Below the pieces are notes generated by a model that worked only from the letters and a program-made list of their open reading frames with translations, was not told where the DNA came from and did not search any database. From the NCBI GenBank assembly GCA_963170055.1, contig CAUJGJ010000083.1:2037601-2101600 (forward strand): a DNA stretch of 64,000 bases. Reading direction: 5' to 3'. Both the position numbers and the translations under genes were made by a program. Every line of letters starts with the position of its first letter. Position 1 is the stretch's first letter. This document shows positions 33,720 through 64,000 of the stretch, in pieces. This DNA comes from Halisarca cf. caerulea (Eukaryota; Porifera; Demospongiae; Chondrillida; Halisarcidae).

Positions 33720-36700
33720 TTACCATACACATTTCAAGTGTTCTGATGAACTGCTAAGGGAAAAAGCATGCCTAACTGACATTACAGATGTAAAACACAC
33801 CAAGAACAATAATATAAACCATAGTTCAAATGACCACTCATGTGGGTGCAATTTAGAAGCTATACTGGAATAATACACAAATAAACAGCAACATGGTATC
33901 AGAAACATACAATTGATTGCATACGTCTTGTACTTTGAGAATCCTCCGACAACAAGTAACCCATACCGTGTATTGAGAGCAGTAGCACCAGCACGCCTTT
34001 CAGATATTCTTGACACAGAATTCCATTCATAGTCTCCTGTTGGGCCAGGAGTCAGAATACTCACTCCATTTTTAGCTAACTCCCAAAAACCAATGATTGA
34101 TTTATTCACAATCATATTACCTCCTATAGTAACCAGTAAGTTATTATAACATGACATTGCTGCAGATGTGTATGGTAGATGCGGGAGAGTCTTCCAACTG
34201 CTAGTTGACACTGGTTTTGACTCATCAAGCAAGCTTGCTATGGAAATGGAGTATACTTTCTTCAGATCTTCATGGTGTTTATCAGGCTCAATACACCCGA
34301 TGCGGTCACCGCCAATGTATAGCAGATTTGATACCACTGCCAGCTGGGGATAAACCATGTGGTGCCAGTTCTTGACTTCCCACCACTGAGGAGATAGGCT
34401 GGCAGTGTTGATTATCTCTATTGGGATACTCTTCTGTTTAGATCCTCCGGCAACAACAATGTGTGACCCTATCCCTACCACACCAGGATACTCGCGTGGG
34501 CGATGAAGTGGTGGAAGGGTTGACTTCCATTTCGCTGCTTCCACATCATAGACAAAAACCTGATTTGAAAGGCGTCCAAAAAACCAGCGATACCATGTGG
34601 TGTACATCCCTCCGATGAGGTACAACTTATCCAAACACGATGCCAGACCAAAGTGGCACGTTGGGTTGGGGGTTGGAGGAAGCTTCTTACCATAGCATGT
34701 GGTACAACATTTTTGATATTTATGGCTTAATATAACAACATCGGAATTTCGTCCAAATCGACCCGTATATCCACCTCCAACAAATATTTCCCCATTCACT
34801 TCTACAGCACTCAGACATGCCATGTCCCATGGAAGAGACACTGTTTCTTGCCATTCTCCACACTTCAAGTATTTCTAAACACAATGATACACATGCATCA
34901 GATAACATACATACCTGCTCCATACCATTTCAGCAATCACAAAAATGCATATGCACTCCACATACTTGCTTCAGACGAGAATTTCTTTTTATCAGCTCAT
35001 TGTGACCACTTGACAGCACTGCTTCTCCCATTGGATTCTAATTTGCAAATGTACGTAATTGAGACATTATAAGCCATGTGATAATTGCATACACATATTC
35101 TGTTCAGGTCACAACTAAAAATTACTAACTTACCCAGTTTAAATACATAAAAAGACTGAAGCTGGCACAATATGATTTAAATTTGAGTACATGTCATGCA
35201 CCATATAGATAATAGAAGTGGGGGAGGGGGGGAGGGGGGATGATAGGTGACTCTAGCTCTAATTTATATGTCTTATAACATGTAACCACTAATTAATTAT
35301 TGGGACTATGACGTTCTTAAGCTCTGTCAAGTTGACTACTTTGGTGAGTACAACACTTTCCTCATAGCCCTGGCATGCATGTTGAAAATGAAAAAGGTGC
35401 CTACAGACATTTTGCAATTGGTACATACACACGGCAAATGTTAGCTTTAAAAGTACGTTATTACGTCTTTACTACTGTGGATCATCTAGTACTTAGTTAG
35501 TAGGAAAGCGATTTGGCTGTTCAAATTGCATCTCTTCTTCGAAACTGTATGCACAAAGTCACGTCAAACTTCCAATACATTTCCCTTACTTTTTCTAGGA
35601 TTTACCAAATGACTTCCTCAAAAATAGCATGAATGGGTGTAAAACATGTTGTTGTGGTCTACTGTCACTACAATTCGTCTAAGCACTGCACTACAGTGAC
35701 ATATTTGAGAAGAAATAAAATTTCTAACACCCACACATATGCAACACGTTCTGTGTCTCACATCATAAAATTATTATTGCAATATACACGTGATAACGCA
35801 TATAAATTCTGGAATTTCCTATCCTGGTTTTTCAGTATCTATGCACTGAGTGACTGACGTATGTAAGAGTGAGAGATTCTTCAATGACCTGGATGTATGT
35901 GCAATAAAGCCAACCCAGAACCTAGGAACAACAGTGGTCTGAAAGTTTTGGTAAAGCTTCTTCCAAATGCTAGCCTTCTTATTACACAATGAAAACATGG
36001 CAGACTTAGATTCTTTTCATCTAAACCACTAGTAATCTCATTGACTTTTAGAATATTTTTTGGGGACTAGAAATAACCTAATTGACTCATACGTAGATAA
36101 AGTCCATATAAAAAGCCAAGAAAAGATTTACATGTCATATTTCTTTAAAGAATGATATTCTATTTTGGCTGCCTCTGATAAAAGTGGTACATACGTGCAT
36201 ACTGTGTGTATACACTGTGGGCATCCTTGCTTCATACTTTTCAACACTTTAATCAACTTCACTAAGCTCTAATCCATACATAATAAGTATAAATTCAAGG
36301 TATCAAATAATAATTTATTGCAACTTTCTGTAAGACAAGTTTCAGATTTGTGTAAAAGAATATACGTATGTGCTACTATGAGAAGTGGTTTACCGATCCA
36401 CTAGGCCTTTAGTATGGGGTATATAACAGTGCATGGTCTGTAACATGGACACTGGTACTACACATGTAGTGAATTAAGAGATTTTCATCAGGAGAAAATG
36501 TCACAAGTTCGGTTTCACCATTTTGTGAGGAAGTAAACTCAAAACCTTAAAGCCTACACTATATTCAAACACATTATAGTATACATCTAGTAATGTAACA
36601 TTGTATGGGTTTAACTTAACACATGATAGCACAATGTACAAAAGAGCTTGAATCTGTAAAACTGTAGCTCTGAATCGAAACCAACGTTGGCTGCCTCAAA

Positions 36701-38336
36701 AAAGGTTGGAACCCTCCACAATCAGCAGGCAATGCATTATTCATCACAGCCCAGGTCATGGTCAAAAACTTGACAGGCTGGCTGACAATGCTTATGTTAG
36801 CTCAACAGAGCTTGTTAATACATCCGTAGTAATGTAACATTGTATGGGTTAACACATGATAGGGCAATGTACAAAAGAGCTTGCTTCAGATGTATCAACA
36901 GGGCATGTTAATACTTCCGAAAGGTGAGTCACCTATCCATACCTCTTTTATTACTGGATAGCGGAAAATTTTCGCAGGGTAAAACTGTCATGAGCAGCTG
37001 CTCCATTTTGTGAATCCCTAAATATCACAAGGCCATTTTTCACTTAGGCGATGGTGGGCAGAGTAGCTTTCATGTGTATCATGTGAATGAAATGGCCTAA
37101 GACAAAGACATTTTTGCAACATTCAGACTTTAGTCGAAGATTTGAGGTTACCTTTGCTTTATAATGGGCCACCAAATTTTGGGAGTACATGCTCCACCTG
37201 ATTGTCTCATTTGGAGAACTGAAAACGTGATGTATCTAGCACGACTAGCTTTTCAAGAAACTGCCAAAAATTTGAAGATTAGTGTGAACTGCAATTGAAT
37301 TAAATCAATTGCAACAAATAACAATGGTGCAGTTGCCTGACATGTACATAATACATGAGCCTGACTTAGCCATGGATGTTGGAAATAAAGTCCTAAGATT
37401 TCACGAATCAAAAAATTCATGAATGTTAGGATATTTGTGAAATTTGCAAAAATACTACTCCAAAAATTTCCTGCATGCTATATGGTATCTATGATGTCAC
37501 CTACCTTGGCATATAATAATGTAATACAATTTGAAACTATAACATGCATGGGTTAAAATCAATACCCCCAAATTACCTTAGTCAATTGATTGATGTCTTC
37601 ACGAAGTGTCTCAATTTCCTCCAATAGAGCATTTCTTTCAGCATCTCCTTCTTCACCCTACATGTTGAATCAGTTCACAAAAAAGTCACAGTGCATGAAC
37701 TAATTAATAATTAGGATATAGAAAAGTTTGAGGGTGAGACTACAAAATTAATGAGCTGATTATAGACTAGCTGTAACCACTCGCAATGCTGCTATAATAA
37801 TTTTGCACTCATTCAACACAACTGCTAATAGAGAATGGAATTCAGTGCATAACACTCCACTAAATTAAGGTCAAAATTACATGAGGGTGGCTATCACTAT
37901 TTGGGTGAGTGTGTGTTGCAAAAAATGGATAACATTACATTCACCATATTATGTACCTGGCAAAAAAACGCTCAGGACACTAATAACCAGCCCAGCTATA
38001 GCCCTTTCACGGTAATTCTGGCACTGGTAATTTTGGTCCGATACAACTTCTACCTATCGAGGCATTAGGGTTAGGGGTAGTCTGGCGTAGCCAACCCAAT
38101 CCATGCTCGGCCATTTTGGGGACTGACATCACCGGGTGAGCGGGAAAGGGTCTGGTATGCTTGCGAATCACTTTCCGTACCCGGATCCTGAAATCAGGCG
38201 TCCAATCAGATTGCAGAACGCTAGCTAACGCATACAAGACACGTAGTATTAATATGTAGGACCATAAATCTCCTGCAGGATTTACCTCGTATTCGACGTT
38301 ATCGTCAGATGAGAAGATTGTTTTAAGGCGAGTCAT
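33720..38336 (-). CDS. Kelch-repeat membrane protein, copy B
   Basis: Exons, all phase 0: 38286-38336, 37577-37657, 34966-35037, 33720-34874, giving about 452 residues. Exon 2 (GEEGDAERNALLEEIETL...) is a short coiled coil. Exon 4 folds as a six-bladed kelch propeller and ends with a hydrophobic anchor (FILLFLVCFTSVMSV) and a short tail. It is collinear with copy A; most differences lie in the third blade loop and the C-terminal segment. A CARD exon with an open splice donor lies 465 bp upstream, on the same strand, and could replace exon 1 by splicing to exon 2 without frame change. The propeller implies protein binding. The membrane segment implies a surface or organelle receptor or adaptor, but no ligand can be named. 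Confidence 0.8.
35038..37576. other. Intron of kelch gene B
   Basis: It contains a G-rich run (35219-35240), the shared TATAGC-type element (36952-37487) and two direct copies of 'agtaatgtaacattgtatggg' (about 36591 and 36829). Each copy is followed by 'caatgtacaaaagagcttg', about 238 bp apart. No exon is supported. Confidence 0.55.
36952..37487. mobile_element. TATAGC-type TIR MITE in kelch B intron
   Basis: Orthologous, through the duplication, to 6577-7107. Ends TACTGGATAGCGGAAAATTT and inverted GCTATATGGTA. Confidence 0.6.
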
Positions 38337-38627
38337 GATATTTTATCAGAAAAATGTAAACATGATTGTTTCCCAAAGAGTTGGCGAAAACCTCTTCTCC
38401 TTCACCCAATTTTTTAAACCATACAAAAAACACTTATCCATAGGGGGTGCACAGAAATTGTACAGCAGAGCTCAGTCGTTAACAACTCCATTGATTCGCT
38501 TTGCATTTTGATCTTTTGGTTTAGTCATTGCTGACTCCGCCTCCCGGGTACGGAAAGTAATGTACAAGCATACCAGACCCTTTCTCCCGCCTATTTATAT
38601 GGCGGAAAAGGGTCGGCTACGCCAGAA
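38079..38627. mobile_element. TIR element around kelch B exon 1
   Basis: Left AGTCTGGCGTAGCCAACCC, right inverted GGGTCGGCTACGCCAGA. It is about 215 bp shorter than the element at 7340-8104, the missing part being in the middle after exon 1. A GGTTAGGGG-like direct repeat flanks it on both sides, possibly a target duplication. The kelch start exon lies inside. Confidence 0.7.
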
Positions 38628-38800
38628 TAGGTTAGGGGTTAGTTAGGCCCCATTTACATGTATCCAGATACACGAAAACGATCTAAACGAAAAGGGGTTG
38701 GCTAGGGTTTAGTATTGATGAAAGTCCACTTGGACTAGATTCACCATGACAGCCCCCAATGATAGTCTGGCCAGACTGAGTGCAGTTCTCATATACTTAC

Positions 38801-39301
38801 GTAGTATTCAGCTGACATGATATTTGGTATCTCAGCACGATGATCGTCTGCTAGTGAAGTCACATCTGTAGGGTCCACATCAACTGATGGTTTAGGCACA
38901 GGCTTCTTCCGAGTCGCCTCAGTACTCGTGGATACTTTGGTGCTCCGTCTTCGTCTCATTGAAGAGTAGGAGGGGTCATCCATGGCCGTGCACTTCAAAT
39001 CTTCTCTAAGATGCTTGCTAAATTTCTGAATAGTCGGATTAGCTTTGACATTATCCATTACATCGCACAATCTCAATACCATATCCCTGTCCGCCCTAAC
39101 TATCAAATGATCCATCAACAGCTCGGCTGCCTTTCTTCCGTGGCTTTTGGCGATCTGTTCTTTCAAATCCCAATGAATGATGTCAGCACTAAAAAGATCT
39201 AGGACAATATCATCCACTATCACAGTATCGACAAAATCTTTATATTTGCCTCGAAGAACTTCTTTAACTGTTACCGGTATCTGGTCTTGACTGACAGCCA
39301 T
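38801..39301 (-). CDS. CARD-domain first exon, copy B
   Basis: 167 codons beginning MAVSQDQIPVTVKEVLRGKY and ending SAEYY at a strong GTAAGT donor in phase 0. Residues 10-105 form a CARD death fold: six amphipathic helices including FVDTVIVDDIVLDLFSADII, LKEQIAKSHGRKAAELLMDH and MVLRLCDVMDNV. A basic segment (MRRRRSTKVS) follows, then a Pro/Asp-rich linker. CARDs assemble with other CARDs upstream of caspases or NF-kB. The exon must continue 3'. The next phase-0 acceptor I can see on this strand is kelch exon 2 at 37657, which would give CARD / coiled coil / kelch / membrane. An unseen private 3' exon is the alternative. The start is the first ATG, near a short upstream region containing TGACGTCA. 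Confidence 0.8.
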
Positions 39302-39435
39302 CTTGTGACGTCATATTGCTGTCGCGTGCCATCGGGACCATAATAGAGTCTAATATGGTCACACCAAAGATGATCACTAATACGTATAGGCTATTATGCG
39401 ATATACACAATACATATAAGCTATTCTGAAATATG

Positions 39436-39797
39436 TATGTAGTAGCTGTAATTGTGTGTAGTAGCTGTAGTGTGTGTAGTAGCTGTAGTGTGTGTAGAAG
39501 CTGTAGTGTGTGTAGTAGCTGTAGTGTGCGTAGTAGCTGTAGTGTGTATAGTAGCTGTAGTGTGCGTAGTAGCTGTAGTGTGCGTAGTAGCTGTAGTGTG
39601 CGTAGTAGCTGTAGTGTGTGTAGTAGCTGTAGTGTGCGTAGTAGCTGTAGTGTGCATAGTAGCTGTAGTGTGCGTAGTAGCTGTAGTGTGTGTAGTAGCT
39701 GTAGTGTGTGTAGTAGCTGTAGTGTGTGTAGTAGCTGTAGTGTGTGTAGAAGCTGTAGTGTGTGCAGTAGCTGTAGTGTGTGTAGTAGCTGTAGTAG
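39436..39797. repeat. GTAGTAGCTGTAGTGT minisatellite, copy B
   Basis: About 23 units of the 16-bp repeat, mostly GTGTGTAGTAGCTGTA and GTGCGTAGTAGCTGTA. It sits in the same place relative to the CARD exon as the larger array at 8671-9605. There is no higher-order periodicity here. Confidence 0.95.
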
Positions 39798-40189
39798 CCC
39801 ATTGTATTCGATGCCATAGACGGTGCACTAATCAAAAAAGTTGTAAGCCAAAGCAATGGATCCGGAGGTCTGACTAGCTTTAGTGGGGTCGAAAAACCAT
39901 CCTGAATTATACCATAGACATTCTATACCATGTTGAGTGTCTATGATTATATACAGAATGAACTTATGCAAGGATGAGGTACACTTCAATACATCATGAA
40001 TGTCACCTGACATTATATATCTGTGCCCCCCCCCCCCCCCCCTCCATACGAAATATTGTAAATAACAAAAGTTTCAAATTGTTTTAAAGTGATTTTAAGG
40101 GCATTTTCGTACTTGTACTCCCAGAGCCGAGGAAATCGTTCAGGTATGTAATGAGTTAGGTACTACATTCAAAAGTACACTCTAATGTA

Positions 40190-40365
40190 CAGTAGAACCT
40201 CATTAGTAAGAACACTGTTAGTGAGTAGTACCTGGTTAGGAAGTACGAGGATATGATACCCCAGCTTATAACCCATACTACTAATCTATATGGCTAGTAA
40301 GTACTACTGATAGTGAGTAGCAATTTGGAGGGTCCCCAGGTGTACTCACTAACGAGGTTCGACTG
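40190..40365. mobile_element. CAGT-ended MITE, duplication partner
   Basis: Same insertion as 9980-10170, with a few small deletions. Ends CAGTAGAACCTC and inverted GAGGTTCGACTG. Confidence 0.65.
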
Positions 40366-40585
40366 TATATGTATGTATGTATGCATATAATATGTATATA
40401 TGCATGTATGTATGTATGTTTGTATGTACACATGTATAGTACTATTATACACATAGGTATGTATGTATGTATGTATAGCATATATTGCATAGATTGCATT
40501 TGGATATTATAGGCTCTACAGGTAGTGTAGACTCTGTAGTTACTGTAAGCTCTGTAGTATAAGCTCCGTAGGTACTCTCCTACCA

Positions 40586-41443
40586 AAACTTACAACTCAA
40601 CTGCAGCGTTGTGTCCAACTAAGCCAACAGAAAGGAGCATTTCTCTGGTTGACATCAATGCCAATTGAACGACATGGATACACTTTGCACAAGTCAGATT
40701 TCAAAGATGCCATTGCTCTTCGATATGACTTGCCCCTACAACACCAACCATCTCACTGTGTGTGTGGCCAACTGTTCAGTTTGGATCATGCAATGACCTG
40801 TCCCACGGGAGGGTATACTTCAATCCGGCACAATGAAGTCAGAGACCTGACAGCATCGATGCTGAAGCAGACTTGTCATGATGTGCAGGTGGAGCCTCAT
40901 CTCCAACCATTAACTGGAGAAGTCATGATGCTCAGAACTGCCAACACTGACCCTGGAGCTAGACTGGACATCTCTGCTTGTGGTGTCTGGGGTGGGCGAT
41001 TTGAAAGGACATTTTTTGACGTCAGGGTTTTCAATCCAAGCGCCCAATCAAATCGTTCCACTCCATTGCAATCAGTATTCCGGAAACATGAGATGGAAAA
41101 GAAGCACCATTATGAGCAGAGAGTACTCGAGATAGAACACTCCTCTTTCACCCCCCTGGTCATGTCAGCAACAGGAGGCATGGGACCTCTAGCCACCATT
41201 TTCTACAAGAGACTGGCTGCCATGCTGGCCGAAAAGCAGGGTACACAATACAGCAAGACCATTCAGTGGATCCAATGCAAACTCAGTTTTGCACTTTTAA
41301 GAACCGCCATCCTGTGCATCAGAGACTGCAGATCCACATACAAGCCCCATGCATGCATCATCAAGACACCATCGCCCTCCAGATTGTGGAGGGTATCATC
41401 GTGCATGTTCTTTAATACTATAACCTTATATTGCTTGACATAA
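40586..41443 (+). mobile_element. Non-LTR retrotransposon C-terminal fragment
   Basis: An uninterrupted frame of about 285 codons reads KGAFLWLTSMPIERHGYTLH, then HCVCGQLFSLDHAMTCPTGG, GARLDISACGVWGGRFERTF, TPLVMSATGGMGP and SYALLR-like SFALLRTAI. It contains a CxC...H...C zinc-knuckle-like motif. I know this arrangement as the C-terminal part of reverse-transcriptase polyproteins widespread in invertebrate genomes, but the reverse-transcriptase core is not present. It is absent from duplication copy A, so it arrived after the duplication. Its open frame suggests it is young. Confidence 0.75.
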
Positions 41444-41731
41444 CTGTTAAGCTGTATTGTACGGATTTATGCTTTATATTATTATATATATTATATTATA
41501 GACTCACGATCGTAGTATACTAATTTATACGTATTATTATTATATTATGTAGGTAGTGTAGGCTCTGTAGGTAGTGTAGTCTCTGTATTATCTTAAAAAA
41601 TACAATACACCAATTAACAGTACAATGAAAAACACTTTACATACAATACAACATGCTGTAACATACACTGTATTATAATAATATTGTATAATATGAAAAC
41701 ATGTCCATGCTATGAAAAAAGTGAGTGCCTG

Positions 41732-61417
<19,686 letters not shown>

Positions 61418-61635
61418 CTTCCAACAAGTATGTCCTTTATATCACCGGTGTAGATGTAGGTTGTCTATAAGGAAAATACACAAAGCGAATATATTCAAGA
61501 TATAATTTATTGACTACATATGGATGCAACATGCATATTCAATAAATTAACATAATTAATGATTCATTGGTTTAACACTGTCATGTGGTATACATCGGAA
61601 GGGGGAAATGGCCACCAACATTAAGATGTACTGTA

Positions 61636-61813
61636 ATAGTAAAACCGCTATAATAAGGACACCATTAGGATCACAGAAAGCTGTCCTGTATGTGGAGATG
61701 TCCTCATTAGAGAGGGTTTGCAGGTACATATCTCAATGGGGTAGAGCAGTGGTCCCCTGCTCTGTGGCTGCATTTCAGATGTATCCTTTAATACGTACAT
61801 AGAGGGTTCACTG
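61636..61813. mobile_element. CAGT-type MITE
   Basis: AGTAAAACCGCTATAATAAG at the left against the inverted AGAGGGTTCACTG at the right, with 'aaggacacc' and inverted 'atgtcctc' phrases. Confidence 0.6.
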
Positions 61814-62204
61814 TAAAGCTAACACTAATGATAGCTTATTCACTTGTAATACAAGATCATAAATGAATGCTTCCAATCATTTCCAAATGACTTGCAAGAT
61901 AAAGAGTCCTCGAACTGTAACTATAGAACTCCTCTACTGCAACAAAATTAAATGTACCTCTCACTCTAGTGTATCAGGCCCATAGCTAGGAGGGGTGCGA
62001 TGGGTGTGTTAGCACACACACACACCCCTTTGCCTGAGTGGTAGTTTAAAATTATTCTCGCACTGAACTCTCATACATTTAGCCTGTAATATTCAGGCAC
62101 AGTACATAGCTCCTAGAAGGTCACATGCTTGATTTTCGTAGCTTGCAATAATGGTCTGTTCTCTTGAAAGAGAGGATTTGTACTGCAAATACATCATAGA
62201 AATA

Positions 62205-62382
62205 CAGTGGAACCTCTCTATGACAGACACTTTGGGGACTGAAAAACTGGTTGTTATACAGAGGTTTCCACTATTTAAAGGTTATTTTATATGCATATCA
62301 ATCTATCTAGACCCACAAAGGCAGTCTGTTATAGAAAGGTTTTCACTATAATTAGGGGAGTTTGTTATAAGAGGCTCCACTG
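62205..62382. mobile_element. CAGT-ended MITE
   Basis: TA-flanked CAGTGGAACCTCTCTATGAC and inverted TTATAAGAGGCTCCACTG. Confidence 0.75.
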
Positions 62383-63238
62383 TATACTGCAATGTATATT
62401 AATTTTATGTATTATCATATAAATCAATGTAAAATATGTCCATCCAATTCTGAAAAGACCCTACCTCCCCCCTATACATCCAGACAAAACCTGCCTACGG
62501 GCCTGTATAATATTATCGAATATTATGACGACGCGAGTATCTATCCATGGCAAGGGCCGTAAAACAGGGCAAGGAGGGATATGTTCGGCTGGGAGGAGTC
62601 CTTTTACAGTCTGAATTTAGTACAGAGGAATTCTAGCGGTAATTCTCGCCACGAATCTGCGGATAGTGACCTAGTCGATCTTAAGCAGTCTAAAAAGTGA
62701 GTCGCGGGTAACAGTATTTTGTGCCACTGACGCTTCCCCTTTAGTAGGTACGTACGTTGTATTGGAGCAATACAGGCATGGGAATGGCCCCTAATCTCTT
62801 CCCGCAAAGTACAGGACTTAAATTCAAGCTCTGGGGAGAATAGACTACGAATTGGTCTGTACCCACCACAGAGGATTATATTCCTGTACTTTGTCTACAC
62901 AAAGTCTGAGTGTCCTCGATCTACCGTCACGTTCAGGTACTAAATATTGCAAGAACTCACCCAATTTTACGCGCTCCTGCAAAGGGGCGTTCTCCACCTC
63001 GAATTTGCTCAAAACGGGGCGGCATAGCTTAAACGCGTTTTTATGTAAACGATTGCAACTACACTAGCTAGACTAGATTGCGTGCAATTCGATCGAAATA
63101 GCCATCCTGAGGTGGTGCACGCATGTACATGACTACGCTACAGCCTCTGGATTTTGTTCAACTTTTGCATAGTACATTCATTTCACATGGTAAATGAAAA
63201 CTAGGTGGAGGCACGTAGACTGGTAGACTCTTTTAATC

Positions 63239-63322
63239 AGTCTGGTGTAGCCAATCCTTTCCAACATATAAATGGGATTCTCTCATCCATTTAAAGGTGG
63301 AAAGGGTTGGCTATGCCAGACT
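63239..63322. mobile_element. 84-bp palindromic MITE, AGTCTGG family
   Basis: AGTCTGGTGTAGCCAATCCT and inverted AAAGGGTTGGCTATGCCAGACT form arms of about 24 bp around a 36-bp centre. The ends match those of the elements around kelch exon 1 (7340-8104, 38079-38627), so it is a minimal member of that family. Confidence 0.75.
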
Positions 63323-63377
63323 AGACTGGTTTATAGATAATGTGACAGAGGCTCATTGCTACGTTCAACTATAACAG

Positions 63378-63517
63378 GTGGATTATTATCTGATTAAGCA
63401 ATCATGTAGCATAGATAAATCTTCAAAAATCTATCAATAGGACGTTTTGGCCAAGTAGACCTTCATCAGCCAGCATACAAACCAGCGTGATTGCTCAATC
63501 TGATAACAATCTACTTG
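63378..63517 (-). ncRNA. Hammerhead-like motif within inverted repeat
   Basis: The minus strand around 63448-63485 reads CTGATGAAGGTC, a short turn, GGCC, then AAAACG. This follows the hammerhead core order (CUGAUGA, stem II, GAAA) except for one A in place of G. The segment is bounded by inverted copies of GATTATTATCTGATTAAGCA and TGATTGCTCAATCTGATAAC. Similar motifs mark the ends of Penelope-like elements. Cleavage competence is doubtful because of the AAAA. Confidence 0.35.
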
Positions 63518-63559
63518 CTATGGTATATAGATGATTCCATAGAGTGGAGGCTGGAAGGA

Positions 63560-64000
63560 AGGGCAGCTATAGCCTTCTTCTACAACAAATGCAATCCTCA
63601 GCTTTAAGAAGTTGTTCGCTTTGGAGACTATGTCTCTGAAGGGAGGTAGCTGGAAAACCAGACTACAGGACTGTTTCGAACTGTTTGGGTGGGAAAACCA
63701 TATGATAAACTGCCTAAATCTGAGGACTATTAGTGGAAATCAAATGCAGGATATGCTCCAGAGCATTACCGAGAGGAATGGGCTTCTTGAGTGGCCAAAA
63801 GAGATGAGTGTGAAACCTAGACTGGCAGTATTGCAGAAGGTCTTTGACCTGAGACTGACTCGAAGGTGCTGGTCTGTGTGTGGCAGATTCATATGTTCCA
63901 TGCTCATGAAATTGAGAGGTGGTACAGCCTAATTCCAAATAGAACTTGGTAGGTGCATGTGGCTTGGTGTCAATTGCTCCGATAGAAGATGTCATGTGGT
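63560..64000 (+). mobile_element. LINE C-terminal fragment, runs off window
   Basis: The frame 63612-63932 includes KPRLAVLQKVFDLRLTRRCW and MLMKLRGGTA. After a stop it continues FQIELGRCMWLG...CSDRRCH. The 'K.RGGTA..Q.E.GR......DR.C' ending is common at the C-terminus of invertebrate non-LTR retrotransposon polyproteins, before a Cys motif. It carries at least one stop and is therefore dead. Confidence 0.5.

Larger units (their letters stand above)
61418..63238. other. Upstream region of the laminin gene
   Basis: Contains two CAGT-type MITEs (about 61636-61813 and 62205-62382). A moderately GC-rich segment at 62520-63060 includes a short plus frame MARAVKQGKEGYVRLGGVLL (62547-62636) that I cannot place. 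The laminin promoter should lie just beyond 61417; no TATA box is convincing. Confidence 0.45.

Noticed and set aside
34720..34923. Equivalent MEQVCMLSDA frame upstream of kelch B
   Set aside because: Same reason as for copy A: it reads through an intron and out of the kelch frame.

Overview
The window is eukaryotic and almost certainly animal. Genes are split by short GT-AG introns. They encode an extracellular-matrix laminin chain, a SLC9-type Na+/H+ exchanger, CARD death-fold proteins and six-bladed kelch proteins with C-terminal membrane segments. Between them lie long (CA)n tracts, MITEs, non-LTR retrotransposon tails and a Penelope-like remnant. My best guess is a marine invertebrate, perhaps a demosponge, because the laminin is divergent and introns are compact. 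The species cannot be fixed from the sequence alone. All convincing host genes lie on the minus strand.

Layout, left to right. (1) About 1.2-11.5 kb is copy A of a segmental duplication. It holds kelch gene A (3834-7598), a truncated CARD exon (8071-8484), a 16-bp minisatellite (8671-9605) and a duplicated last laminin exon (10915-11060). It ends in a CA tract joined to an inverted piece of an internal laminin exon and a LINE tail (11530-11940). (2) 12964-19992 holds ten exons of a Na+/H+ exchanger. It has a 2-nt frameshift and no recognisable 3' half in the window. One intron carries a Penelope-like remnant with hammerhead-like motifs. (3) 21267-28760 is a third kelch gene (C) whose introns are full of repeats. 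(4) About 30.4-42.4 kb is copy B of the duplication, with kelch gene B (33720-38336), an intact CARD exon with a good splice donor (38801-39301), the minisatellite, and later insertions: a 1.4-kb TIR transposon and a LINE fragment. (5) 41732-61417 is a laminin chain reconstructed as 25 exons. All phases agree and the coding sum is 6018 nt (2005 residues). (6) 61.4-64 kb is upstream sequence with MITEs and a LINE tail running off the edge.

How the parts may work together. The CARD exon of copy B ends in phase 0, directly upstream of the kelch gene. Kelch exon 2 also starts in phase 0. A CARD / coiled-coil / kelch / membrane protein, with an alternative CARD-less first exon lying inside a TIR element, is therefore possible. 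This is the most interesting candidate system here and it needs transcript evidence. The laminin has an alpha-type short arm (LN, LE, IVb-like, LE, L4a, LE) but ends like a beta/gamma chain, with no LG domains and a Cys near the C-terminus. Exon models come from splice consensus and phase matching by eye; no database search was run.
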